A stretch of 64,000 bases of DNA from NCBI GenBank assembly GCA_044226395.1, contig JBGAHD010000002.1, positions 248,001 through 312,000 on the forward strand, written 5' to 3'. Shown piece after piece: positions 1 through 9,408 of this stretch (position 1 is the first letter of the stretch; every line of letters begins with the position of its first letter). This DNA is from JBGAHD01 sp044226395 (GTDB taxonomy: Bacteria > Pseudomonadota > Gammaproteobacteria > Xanthomonadales > Ahniellaceae). Both the position numbers and the translations under genes were made by a program. The notes beneath the pieces were generated by a model. The model was not told the origin of the DNA, ran no database searches, and worked only from the letters and a program-made list of their open reading frames with translations.

Positions 1-144
1 CTTTTCGGTCTTGGACGTGGGTTCGTCCTTGCTGTCGTCGGCATCGGTCGATGCCGTGTCCTGCGCGAAGCTGGTGCCGCCGACGCCAAGCGTCAGCAAC
101 ATCACGGCTATCGCCCATTTGCACTTGCTGCCAAGCATTTTCAT
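1..144 (-). CDS. N-terminus of a secreted protein, probably a TonB-dependent receptor (partial)
   Basis: Only the first 48 residues are inside the window; the gene runs off the left edge. It begins MKMLGSKCK and has a hydrophobic stretch (about residues 10-22) ending in SFAQ, a typical Sec signal peptide, followed by a low-complexity D/S/T-rich segment. In Xanthomonadales, TonB-dependent receptors commonly start with such a signal and linker before the plug domain; the receptor identity is inferred from this and from the GH3 glucosidase directly upstream on the same strand. The ATG is preceded by GGGGAG. An operator-like motif shared with the GH3 gene lies about 100 bp upstream. It could instead be another exported protein. 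Confidence 0.5.
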   Translation of the reverse strand, partial: MKMLGSKCKWAIAVMLLTLGVGGTSFAQDTASTDADDSKDEPTSKTEK

Positions 145-240
145 GAGCACTCCCCATGCCGCGGCGGTGGACTCCCGAGGTCTTCCTTGCGAAACGCGTC
201 GCCGCTCTTGGCGCGTTCCGTGGGCAATTCACGCGATGAT

Positions 241-254
241 CGATAACGCTGTCA
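241..254 (-). promoter_or_regulatory. operator-like site upstream of the partial receptor gene
   Basis: The minus strand reads TGACAGCGTTATCG, matching 12 of 14 positions of the TGACAGCGTTGTCA element in front of the GH3 gene. The TGACA-N4-TGTCA architecture is that of LacI-family operators at sugar-utilisation genes. The right half-site is degenerate. The regulator is not in this window. Confidence 0.4.
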
Positions 255-307
255 TTTCCGCGCGAACGCCCCGTGTGATGGACCCGTTCTCCCTTCGTGT
301 GCCTGCA

Positions 308-328
308 ATCGTTCGCGCCGCGAACGAT
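308..328. repeat. 21-bp perfect palindrome (10-1-10) after the GH3 gene
   Basis: ATCGTTCGCG and CGCGAACGAT are separated by a single base. It sits 18 bp beyond the stop codon of the GH3 gene and about 160 bp upstream of the next start. The one-base spacer does not suit an RNA hairpin loop and there is no T-run on the minus strand, so it is not a standard terminator. A dimeric DNA-binding site is possible; no function is assigned. Confidence 0.4.
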
Positions 329-345
329 CCCCATTGCTTGCCCCG

Positions 346-2913
346 TTACTTGCGACAGTCGAGCGCGCGATCGGCGCTGGTGCCCAGCGCCACACGCGAG
401 ATCGCCATGTCCAACTTGCCCGTGGTGTCGATGCGCGCGGGCGTGGTCACTCGCGCCATCACCGCGCCAGCCGCGCGGAAACAATTGAGCGGCACCGACA
501 GCGTGCGCCACTGCTGATCGGCGCTGAGCAAACCGTCGATGGCCACGGCGCCCCCGCAATCGCGACCGCAGTCGAGACGCAGCATCACCGGCTTCTTGTC
601 GAGGTGATTCACGCGCAGGGTCAGCACCAGCGAGACGTCGCCATTGGTCTCGCGGCCGAGATCGATCTCGTCGTCGCGCGTGATCGCCACGCCCGCGGCG
701 CGACCGCCGGCCCAGATGAAGCGGCGCGCGTCTTCCTGCGCGCGATAGTCGATGGCGCTGACGCGCAGCGCCTTGTCGGCGGTCGAGGCCGGCGTGGTGG
801 TCAGCGTGCTGCGCGCGCCATCGGCGCCGATCAGTTCCACGCGCCAGCCCTTGCTGGCCACGCCGCGATCGAAATACACGCCGCTCGGCGCCTGTCCCGT
901 GTCGATGTCGGACGCCTCCGGCAGCGCCGCGAGTTCTTGCGCTTGCGTGTAGTCCAAGCCATAGCCGAAGGCGAACAAGGGATCGTAGTTCGGCGCGCCC
1001 ACGTTCTGCGGCGCTTGGCCCGGCGTGCGCGGCCACGAGAACGACAGCTTGCCGTGGAAATCATTCTGGATCGCGCCATCGGCCTTGCGCAGCAGCACAT
1101 CGGCGACGCCTCCGCCTTCGGAACCGGGCAACCACGCGGCGACGAAGGCATTCGAGGCATTGATCTCGCGATTGACCCACAGCGGCCGACCGCTGAGGAA
1201 CACCGCGACCACCGGCACGCCGCTCGCGCGCAGTTGCTTGAGCAAGTTCAGATCGCGCTCGTCGCCGGGCTTGTAGGCGAGATTGGCCAGATCGCCGCGG
1301 AATTCCGCGTAGGGCTCTTCGCCGAAGACCACGATGGCGACATCGGGCTTGGTGGTGAAGCTGCCGTCGACCGACAAGGTCGCGGTCCCGCCCGCGGCGA
1401 GTATCTGTTCGCGCAGGCCGGCCCAGATCGATTGCGCGCGCGGGAAATACGCGGGGTTGTTGTCGACACCTTGCCAGTCGAGCGTCCAACCGCCGGCCTG
1501 CTTGCCGATGTTGTCGGCGCCATCGCCAGCGACCAGCACGTGCTGGCGCGGATCAATCGGCAGCACGCCACCATTGTTCTTGATCAACACCAGCGACTCG
1601 CGCACGGCGCGACGCGCGACGGCGCGATGCTCGGGCTTGGCCAGCAGTTCGAACTGACCACCGAGCGGACGCTGCGACGGCGCGCCGACATCGAACAGAC
1701 CCAGGCGGAACTTGGCGCGCAGAATGCGCGCGACCGCTTCATCGAGGCGCGCCATCGACACGCGACCGGCGCGCACGTGACGCACCATGCTGGTGTAGTA
1801 ATCGCGCCAGGACGCGGGCGTCATCATCATGTCGATGCCGGCGTTGAACGCGGCCGTGCAATCGGTGTTGGTGCAGCCGGGCAATTGCCCGTGCGCGTTC
1901 CAGTCGCTGACGGTGAAGCCTTCGAAGCCCAGGCGACCGCGCAGCACATCGACCAGCAGCGAGCGATTGCCGCTCATCTTCTGGCCGTTCCAGCTCGAAT
2001 ACGAGGGCATCACCGCCTGCACGCCGGCGTTGATCGCGGGGAAGTAGCCGGCGCCATGGATGTCGCGTAGTTCGGTTTCGCTGATCGGCGCGTCGCCCTG
2101 ATCCTTGCCGTTCAAGGTGCCGCCGTCGGCAAGATAGTGCTTGGCCGTGGCCAGCACGTGATGGCCATCGAGAAACTGCGGCGTGCCGGCCTTGCCTTGA
2201 AACCCTTCCACGAGCGCGGTGGCATAGCTGCCGACCACTTCGGGATTTTCCGAAAAGCCTTCGTAAGCGCGGCCCCAACGGTCATCGCGCGGCACGGTGA
2301 CGGTGGGCGCGAAGGTCCATTCCATGCCGGTCACGCGCAATTCGGTCGCGGTGATCTCGGCGATTTGGCGCATCAGCTCGGGATCGCGCGTGGCGCCTAG
2401 ACCGATGTTGTGCGGGAACAGCGTCGCCCCGACCACGTTGTTGTGGCCGTGCACGGCGTCGATGCCGAAGATCACGGGAATGGCCTTGCGGCCCTGACTC
2501 GTGTCCATCGACGCGCGATAGAACGCATCGGCGAGCGCCAGCCACGCGGCGGGCGGCGCGTCTTTCTTCTTGTCGGGATCGGAACTGCCACCGGCGAGAA
2601 TCGAGCCCAGGCGATATTGCTTGAGTTCGGCGGGCGTGATCGAGTCGATGTCAGCCTGCACGGTCTGCGCGACTTTTTCCTCGACGGTCATGGTCGCCAT
2701 CAGCTCGCGCACGCGACGCTCGATGGTGTCGTCCATCGGCACCGGCGAATGCCCTTGCGGCCAGAGCTCGGGATGCGCGACGCTGTTCGCGCCATCGGCC
2801 GGCGTGGTCTGCGCGTGACTCGACAGCGGCAAGGCCGCCGCGAGGAGACCGACGCCGAACGCGCGCAGCGCGAGTTGCCGCGCCAAAGCCTGTTGTCGCA
2901 CTACCCCTTCCAT
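346..2913 (-). CDS. Glycoside hydrolase family 3 exo-beta-glucosidase, exported
   Basis: Expected to release glucose from the non-reducing end of beta-glucans or cello-oligosaccharides in the periplasm or outside the cell. The 855-residue protein has a signal peptide (about 1-34, ending SSHA), the GH3 (alpha/beta)8 domain with KHYLADGGT at 258-266 and the SDW nucleophile motif (Asp337), then the alpha/beta sandwich domain with GEEPYAEFRGD, which corresponds to the acid/base loop of barley exoglucanase ExoI. The C-terminal ~200 residues resemble the ExoP-type galactose-binding-like domain. It closely resembles proteins annotated as 1,4-beta-D-glucan glucohydrolase. A probable receptor gene lies downstream, suggesting a glucan-uptake locus under a LacI-type repressor. 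Confidence 0.92.
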   Translation of the reverse strand: MEGVVRQQALARQLALRAFGVGLLAAALPLSSHAQTTPADGANSVAHPELWPQGHSPVPMDDTIERRVRELMATMTVEEKVAQTVQADIDSITPAELKQYRLGSILAGGSSDPDKKKDAPPAAWLALADAFYRASMDTSQGRKAIPVIFGIDAVHGHNNVVGATLFPHNIGLGATRDPELMRQIAEITATELRVTGMEWTFAPTVTVPRDDRWGRAYEGFSENPEVVGSYATALVEGFQGKAGTPQFLDGHHVLATAKHYLADGGTLNGKDQGDAPISETELRDIHGAGYFPAINAGVQAVMPSYSSWNGQKMSGNRSLLVDVLRGRLGFEGFTVSDWNAHGQLPGCTNTDCTAAFNAGIDMMMTPASWRDYYTSMVRHVRAGRVSMARLDEAVARILRAKFRLGLFDVGAPSQRPLGGQFELLAKPEHRAVARRAVRESLVLIKNNGGVLPIDPRQHVLVAGDGADNIGKQAGGWTLDWQGVDNNPAYFPRAQSIWAGLREQILAAGGTATLSVDGSFTTKPDVAIVVFGEEPYAEFRGDLANLAYKPGDERDLNLLKQLRASGVPVVAVFLSGRPLWVNREINASNAFVAAWLPGSEGGGVADVLLRKADGAIQNDFHGKLSFSWPRTPGQAPQNVGAPNYDPLFAFGYGLDYTQAQELAALPEASDIDTGQAPSGVYFDRGVASKGWRVELIGADGARSTLTTTPASTADKALRVSAIDYRAQEDARRFIWAGGRAAGVAITRDDEIDLGRETNGDVSLVLTLRVNHLDKKPVMLRLDCGRDCGGAVAIDGLLSADQQWRTLSVPLNCFRAAGAVMARVTTPARIDTTGKLDMAISRVALGTSADRALDCRK

Positions 2914-3244
2914 CGCTGGCTCCCGTCCCGATTGTGTGGCGTCCCAGGCGAATGCCCCGCCCCGGAATTCGCGGAGGTGACAGCGTTGTCAAAAACGCGT
3001 CACATGTCACGCTGCACTGCAAAATCGCGCCGGGCGCGAGAAATCGCAGGCCTGGCGCCGGGCATGTCGCGAGCGCGGCACGAATTTCACGCGACCACGA
3101 CGACAAATTCGCGCGCGAACCGGCTCGCGCGCGACAAAAACTGCGCGTGCCGCTCCCGCGCTTTGCGCTTGCTGCGCGCTTGCGCGCCAACCGTTGGCGC
3201 GGCCACGCGCGCGGTTCCAAGATGCGGGTCCCACAGGAGGACCC
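2914..3244. other. 331-bp divergent intergenic region between the GH3 gene and a secreted-protein gene
   Basis: It contains the operator-like element and minus-strand -35 hexamer of the GH3 gene in its first 80 bp, and a strong Shine-Dalgarno AGGAGG just before the plus-strand gene. I see no coding potential, tRNA or terminator in the remaining GC-rich sequence. Confidence 0.5.
2978..2992 (-). promoter_or_regulatory. LacI-type operator overlapping a TTGACA -35 box of the GH3 gene
   Basis: The plus strand reads TGACAGCGTTGTCA, two 5-bp half-sites around GCGT. On the minus strand the same bases plus the next one provide a consensus -35 (TTGACA, positions 2992-2987), so a bound repressor would block RNA polymerase. 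No good -10 hexamer is visible 16-18 bp downstream, so the exact promoter is uncertain. A near copy precedes the adjacent probable receptor gene. Confidence 0.5.
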
Positions 3245-4081
3245 ATGCGCAGCCTGATCGTGTCGTTGTTGTTGGTGTTGGCCGCGCCGGCGCGCGCGGG
3301 TGATCTCGAAGCCATGGTCAAGGCCGAGCGCGATTTCGCCGCGGATGCCGCGAAGAACGGCGTGACCGCCGCCTTCGTCGAACACCTGGGCGCCGATGCC
3401 CTGGTCTATCGACCGCTGCCCGTGCCCGGACGCGCGTGGTACGCGGCGCGGCCGCCGGCGAAGTTCAAACTCGCCTGGGCGCCGGAGTTCGCCGAGATCG
3501 CGGCGAGCGGCGAGTTCGGCTACACGGCCGGTCCGTGGCAATTGCGCGCGGACGACGCGCCGGCCGATGCGCCGCCCGCGTCGGGTCACTTCTTTTCAAT
3601 CTGGCAGCGCGGGGTCGATGGTCGGTTCTACAACGTGCTCGATCATGGCATCGAACATGACGTGGTCGACGTCGATGTGCCGCTGCGCGCGCGCGGCGCC
3701 AATGCCGCGCAGACGGGCGCCACGCGCGGCGCGTTGAGCACGGCGACATCGGCGGCGCGCCAGCAGTCGCTGTTGTTCGTCGATCGCGACCTCGCGCGCG
3801 CCTTGACCACGACCGAAGGCGTGGCGCGCTGGCGCGAGCTGCTCACCGACGACGTCTTGAGCCTGCGCGATGCCACCCAGCCCGTGGTCGGCAAGGCCAA
3901 GGCACCGGCGCCGAGCGTGTTGCCGCCAATGGATCTGGCCTTCATTCGCCTATCGGCCGCGGGCGATCTGGCCGCGACCTCGGGCTGGGGCGGCGATGCC
4001 AAGGCGCCCAAGGTCTATGTGCGCGTGTGGCGCTGGGATGGCCAGGACTGGCGCATCGCCGTGGATGTTTTGACCGGTTGA
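3245..4081 (+). CDS. Exported SnoaL/DUF4440-like (NTF2-fold) protein
   Basis: A 278-residue protein of unknown specific function. The start was set at the ATG with AGGAGG nine bases upstream; it gives a clean signal peptide MRSLIVSLLLVLAAPARAG (an upstream in-frame ATG would spoil it). Residues about 18-140 (ERDFAADAAKNGV..., GRAWYAA, FGYTAGPW, GHFFSIWQR) follow the DUF4440/SnoaL cone-fold pattern. A second, more diverged copy of a similar length may follow, because the C-terminal half again has ALTTTEGVARW, a central variable part, and a final VYVRVWRWDGQDWRI strand typical of this fold. Probably periplasmic. Confidence 0.7.
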   Translation: MRSLIVSLLLVLAAPARAGDLEAMVKAERDFAADAAKNGVTAAFVEHLGADALVYRPLPVPGRAWYAARPPAKFKLAWAPEFAEIAASGEFGYTAGPWQLRADDAPADAPPASGHFFSIWQRGVDGRFYNVLDHGIEHDVVDVDVPLRARGANAAQTGATRGALSTATSAARQQSLLFVDRDLARALTTTEGVARWRELLTDDVLSLRDATQPVVGKAKAPAPSVLPPMDLAFIRLSAAGDLAATSGWGGDAKAPKVYVRVWRWDGQDWRIAVDVLTG

Positions 4082-4128
4082 ACGCGTGAAGCGGTGACGG
4101 CGGACGCGGCGAGCGTCACAATCGCCGC

Positions 4129-5181
4129 ATGACCTCGCGCACACCGCCGAACCCGCCGCCACGCGCGCGACCAGGCACCCCGCCCGCGCCGACCGCGCGA
4201 CGCCCGCCCGCGGCGACACCGACGCCGCGCGCGGCACCGGCGCGACCGGCCACGCGCGAACCCGCATTGCCCACGCCGCCCGCGTGGCTCAGCTGGTTGT
4301 CGCCACGCGCCTACGATCGGTTGCGCGAGTACGCGTTCCTCACGCGTCAGGACAAACCGATCGGCTGGTTGCTGCTGCTGTGGCCCACGTATTGGGGCCT
4401 GTGGCTGGCGGCCGGCGGCGTGCCGCCGATCGGCACGTGGATCATTTTCACGCTGGGCGTGATCGTGATGCGCTCGGCTGGCTGCGCGATCAACGACTAC
4501 GCCGATCGCAAACTCGACGCGCAAGTGCAACGCACGCGCGAGCGCCCGCTCGCCGCCGGACGCGTGAGTCCGCGCGAGGCGCTGGCGGTGTTCGCGGTGT
4601 TGCTGCTGATCGCGCTCGGCCTGGTGTTGTTGACCAATCTCAAGACGGTGTATCTCGCTGGCGCGGCCGCGCTGCTGGCGGTGATCTATCCGTTTCTCAA
4701 GCGCCACACCTATGTGCCGCAGCTGTGGCTGGGCGCGGCGTTCGGCATGTCGATTCCGATGGCCTTCACCGCCGTCACCGATGCGTGGCCGCCGCAGATC
4801 GCGTGGCTCGCGTTCACCGCCAATATCTTGTGGTCGACCGCGTATGACACTTTTTACGCCATGGTCGATCGCGAGGACGATCTGCGCGCCGGCGCCAAGT
4901 CGACCGCGATCTTGTTCGGCGACATGGATCTGGTCGCGATCGGCGTGATCGACGCGAGTTTTCTGCTGGCGATGGCCTTGGTCGGTTCGCGCGCGCAACT
5001 GGGCGTGTGGTATTGGGCGGGCTTCGGCGTGGCGGCGGGTTTGCTCGCTTATGAACTGTGGGTGGCGCGCAAGCGCGATCGCGAGAGCTGCTTTCGCGCG
5101 TTTCGCCACAATCACTACGTGGGGCTCGCGCTGTTCGCGGGGCTTGCCGCGCATTACGCGCTGACGCCAGCGGCCAGCTGA
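4129..5181 (+). CDS. ubiA: 4-hydroxybenzoate polyprenyltransferase
   Basis: An integral membrane prenyltransferase that attaches the polyprenyl chain to 4-hydroxybenzoate in ubiquinone biosynthesis. Both aspartate-rich motifs are visible: NDYADRKLD at 122-130 and the DREDD motif in the second half, with about eight hydrophobic segments between LTRQDKPIGWLLLLWP and the C-terminus. At 350 residues it is longer than the usual ~290 because of an extra ~50-residue N-terminal segment made almost only of Pro, Ala, Arg and Thr. A later start is possible, but no in-frame ATG lies between the extension and the conserved domain. Its stop codon abuts that of comF on the other strand. Confidence 0.93.
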   Translation: MTSRTPPNPPPRARPGTPPAPTARRPPAATPTPRAAPARPATREPALPTPPAWLSWLSPRAYDRLREYAFLTRQDKPIGWLLLLWPTYWGLWLAAGGVPPIGTWIIFTLGVIVMRSAGCAINDYADRKLDAQVQRTRERPLAAGRVSPREALAVFAVLLLIALGLVLLTNLKTVYLAGAAALLAVIYPFLKRHTYVPQLWLGAAFGMSIPMAFTAVTDAWPPQIAWLAFTANILWSTAYDTFYAMVDREDDLRAGAKSTAILFGDMDLVAIGVIDASFLLAMALVGSRAQLGVWYWAGFGVAAGLLAYELWVARKRDRESCFRAFRHNHYVGLALFAGLAAHYALTPAAS

Positions 5182-5892
5182 TCAGCGCGGCATCGGCGCG
5201 CGCGCCGCGGCCCAGACTACGACGTCGCGCGCGCCGGCCGCGCGCAGGGCTCGCGCGCATTCGGCCACGGTGGCGCCGGTGGTCACGACATCGTCGATCA
5301 CGGCCACGCGAAGGCCACGAACCTCCGCGCGCGCGACGAACGCGCCACGCACGTTGCGACGACGCGCGCGCGCATCGAGGCCCGCCTGCGCGGCGGTCGC
5401 GCGAACGCGCGCGAGCCCTTCGACACGCGCCTCGCGACGCAGTCGCGACGCCACTTCACGCGCCAGTTCGAACGCCTGATTGAAGCCTCGCTCGCGCCAC
5501 CGCGCTTCGCCCAGCGGCACGGGCACGATGACATCGGGCGCCGCGCGCGAGACCACCGCATCGGCCAGCAAGCCACCGAGCACGCGCGCGGCGGCGAGAT
5601 CCGCGCCGAACTTCATGCGCAGGATCAGCGAGTCGATGGGGAACGCGTAGCGGCATGGCGCGATCAACGCCGACCACGGCGGCGCGCGTCGAAGGCATCG
5701 ACCACACCAACGCGCGTCATCGACCAGGGGCAAGGCACAGCGCGCGCAGCAGCGCGTGTTGCGCGGCAGATCGCGCCAGCAACCCGCGCACAGATCGCGC
5801 GCGCCAGCTTCGCGCGCGCCGCAGACGAGGCAGGCCGTGGGCAAGACGCGCCCCAGCCAGGCGCGCCAGAAGCCGTCAACCGGCGGGCACAT
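5182..5892 (-). CDS. comF: ComF family phosphoribosyltransferase-like protein
   Basis: A 236-residue ComF-type protein, related to a competence component for DNA uptake; the exact activity in Gram-negatives is unclear. The start chosen is the ATG giving MCPPVDGFWRAWLG. The N-terminal part carries a four-cysteine zinc-ribbon-like region (CLVCG, CAGCW, CARC, CGRC) and the C-terminal part the PRPP-binding loop VAVIDDVVTTGATV. VPVPL and RGFNQA are also family hallmarks. It lies divergently to bioB with about 120 bp between starts, an arrangement common in gammaproteobacteria. Confidence 0.88.
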   Translation of the reverse strand: MCPPVDGFWRAWLGRVLPTACLVCGAREAGARDLCAGCWRDLPRNTRCCARCALPLVDDARWCGRCLRRAPPWSALIAPCRYAFPIDSLILRMKFGADLAAARVLGGLLADAVVSRAAPDVIVPVPLGEARWRERGFNQAFELAREVASRLRREARVEGLARVRATAAQAGLDARARRRNVRGAFVARAEVRGLRVAVIDDVVTTGATVAECARALRAAGARDVVVWAAARAPMPR

Positions 5893-5898
5893 ATCGAG

Positions 5899-5928
5899 TT
5901 GACAGGCCTTGATCCACGCAAGGACACT
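5899..5928 (+). promoter_or_regulatory. possible bioB promoter
   Basis: A perfect TTGACA (5899-5904) is followed after 18 bp by GACACT, a weak -10. It lies about 85 bp before the bioB start. No recognisable BirA operator was seen. Confidence 0.25.
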
Positions 5929-6013
5929 AGCGGGCCTCGCAACGCCCCGCCGTGGGCAAAGCGCGCGTCGGCTCGTCAGCATTCGGCGCGCGCGCCAACT
6001 CCGGAGAGTCACC

Positions 6014-7036
6014 ATGCCCGCAGCCGCCCCGCGTCACGACTGGCAAGTGGACGAAGCGCTCGCGCTGTTCGATCTGCCGTTCAACGATCTGCTGTTTCGC
6101 GCCGCGCAAGTGCATCGCGCGCATCACGATCCGAACGCGGTGCAGGTCTCGACCTTGCTGTCGATCAAGACCGGCGCCTGCCCCGAGGATTGCGCTTACT
6201 GCCCGCAAAGCGCGCGCTACGACACGGGCCTCAAGGCCGAGCGCCTGATGAGCGTCGACGCCGTGCGCGAGAAAGCGATGGTGGCCAAGGCCAATGGCGC
6301 GACGCGGTTCTGCATGGGCGCCGCATGGCGTTCGCCCAAGGACAAGGATCTCGCCGAAGTCGCGGCCATGGTGCGCGAAGTGCGCGCGCTCGGCATGGAA
6401 ACTTGCGCGACGCTCGGCATGCTCACGCCCGCGCAGGCGCGCGCGCTGGCCGAGGCCGGGCTCGACTACTACAACCACAACATCGACACCTCGCCCGAGT
6501 TCTACGGCGAGATCATCTCCACGCGCGAATTCGACGATCGCCTGCGCACGCTCGACGCCGTGCGCGCCGCCGGCATGAAGACCTGCTGCGGCGGCATCGT
6601 CGGCATGGGCGAAGGTCGTCGTGATCGCGCGGGCCTGCTGGTGGCGCTGGCCAATCTGCCCGAACATCCCGAAAGCGTGCCGATCAACATGCTCGTGCAG
6701 GTCAAGGGCACGCCCTTGGCCGGCACCGAGCGCCTGGCGCCGCTCGAATTCGTGCGCACCATCGCGGTGGCGCGCATCATGATGCCGGCGTCGATGGTGC
6801 GTCTGTCGGCCGGCCGCGAAGACATGAGCGACGAGACCCAGGCGCTGTGCTTCCTGGCCGGCGCGAATTCGATCTTCTACGGCGAAAAGCTGCTGACCAC
6901 GGCCAATCCCGAGACCGAGCGCGATCGCGCGCTGTTCGCCACGCTCGGCCTGCGCGCGCTCCAAGTCACGCTCGAAGAGCGCACGGTGCACGCCGACATC
7001 ATCGAGTGCGGGCGACGCGATCCCGCCGCGGCCTGA
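6014..7036 (+). CDS. bioB: Biotin synthase
   Basis: Radical SAM enzyme that inserts sulfur into dethiobiotin, the last step of biotin synthesis. The 340-residue protein has the SAM-cluster motif CPEDCAYC with Cys56, Cys60 and Cys63, followed by the YNHNIDTSPEFY and GGIVGMGE motifs. The second [2Fe-2S] cluster ligands are in the expected places. The start is the ATG after GGAGAG; an upstream in-frame ATG would add 35 atypical residues. It is the first gene of a bioB-bioF-ACT-bioH-bioC run. Confidence 0.97.
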   Translation: MPAAAPRHDWQVDEALALFDLPFNDLLFRAAQVHRAHHDPNAVQVSTLLSIKTGACPEDCAYCPQSARYDTGLKAERLMSVDAVREKAMVAKANGATRFCMGAAWRSPKDKDLAEVAAMVREVRALGMETCATLGMLTPAQARALAEAGLDYYNHNIDTSPEFYGEIISTREFDDRLRTLDAVRAAGMKTCCGGIVGMGEGRRDRAGLLVALANLPEHPESVPINMLVQVKGTPLAGTERLAPLEFVRTIAVARIMMPASMVRLSAGREDMSDETQALCFLAGANSIFYGEKLLTTANPETERDRALFATLGLRALQVTLEERTVHADIIECGRRDPAAA

Positions 7037-7055
7037 GCCGCGCGCGAGGCCAACC

Positions 7056-8312
<1,257 letters not shown>

Positions 8313-8643
8313 CGTGGCGCCGGCGCGCGTGGCCGAGTTCTCGCCGCGCGCGACCGTGCGCGAGGCGGAAGGCATGACCATCGTGATCACGCGCGAAGAA
8401 GCGCTCGCCGCGGGTTTGAGCTTCGACTTCGAAGCCGCATGGCTCACCTTGCAAGTGCATTCGGCGCTGGCCGCCGTGGGCCTGACGCACGCGGTCGCGG
8501 GCGCGTTGGCCGGCCGTGGCATCGCCGCGAACGTGCTGGCGGGCTTTCATCACGATCACGTGCTGGTGCCGGTCGCGCGCGCGAACGACGCCATCGCCGC
8601 GATCGACGAGTTGCGCGAACGCGCGTTGGCCGCGAGCTGATCG

Positions 8644-9408
8644 ATGTATCTGCACCGCGAAGGCCAGGGCCCCGACCTGGTGATGATCCACGGCTGGGCC
8701 ATGCATGGCGGCATCTTCGCCGCGCTCATGCCGTGGTTGCGCGAACGCTTCACCGTGCACGTGGTCGATCTGCCCGGCCACGGCCGCAGCGAGGAACGCG
8801 AAGGTCCGCTGGAACTCGGCGCGATCGCGCGTCGCATCGCTCAGCACACGCCGCCAGCGATTTGGCTCGGGTGGTCGCTAGGCGGATTGGTTTGCCTGGA
8901 AGCCGCGCTCGAACGCCCCGAGCAGGTGCGCGGCCTGTGCCTGATCGCGGCGAGTCCGCGTTTCGTCATCGGCGAGGACTGGCCGCATGGCGTGCCGCAC
9001 ACGGTGTTCGAGCAATTCGGCGCGGACCTCGAACGCGACTATCGCGGCACGCTCGATCGCTTCCTCGCGCTGGAATGCCACGGCAGCGATTGCGCGCGCG
9101 CCGATCTGCGCGAACTGCGCGCGCAAGTGTTCGCGCATGGCGAGCCCGCGCTGCACGTGCTCGAGGACGGCCTGCGCATTCTCGCCGACACCGATCTGCG
9201 CGACGAACTGCCGCGCCTGACGTGCCCGAGTCTGTGGCTGGCCGGCGCGCGCGATCGTTTGATTCCCGCGCAAGCCATGGCCTGGGGCGCGGAACGGGCG
9301 CGCGGTCGCTACGAGGTCATCGCTGGCGGCGGCCACGCTCCTTTCATCGGTCACCCCGATCGCGTTGTGGCCGCGATCGACGCTTGGCTACGAGAGATAC
9401 GAACATGA
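8644..9408 (+). CDS. bioH: Pimeloyl-ACP methyl ester carboxylesterase
   Basis: Alpha/beta hydrolase that removes the methyl group from pimeloyl-ACP methyl ester, ending the BioC-BioH pathway. 254 residues, with IHGWAMHGGIF (oxyanion region), the nucleophile elbow GWSLGG (Ser78), AGARDRLIP with the catalytic Asp, and GGGHAPFIGHP with the His. Its stop codon overlaps the bioC start (ATGA), implying translational coupling. Confidence 0.95.
   Translation: MYLHREGQGPDLVMIHGWAMHGGIFAALMPWLRERFTVHVVDLPGHGRSEEREGPLELGAIARRIAQHTPPAIWLGWSLGGLVCLEAALERPEQVRGLCLIAASPRFVIGEDWPHGVPHTVFEQFGADLERDYRGTLDRFLALECHGSDCARADLRELRAQVFAHGEPALHVLEDGLRILADTDLRDELPRLTCPSLWLAGARDRLIPAQAMAWGAERARGRYEVIAGGGHAPFIGHPDRVVAAIDAWLREIRT

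Noticed and set aside
334..2070. Long open frame opposite the GH3 gene
   Set aside because: It is antisense to a gene with full family motifs and has the repetitive His/Arg/Ala-rich character that high-GC third codon positions produce on the other strand.
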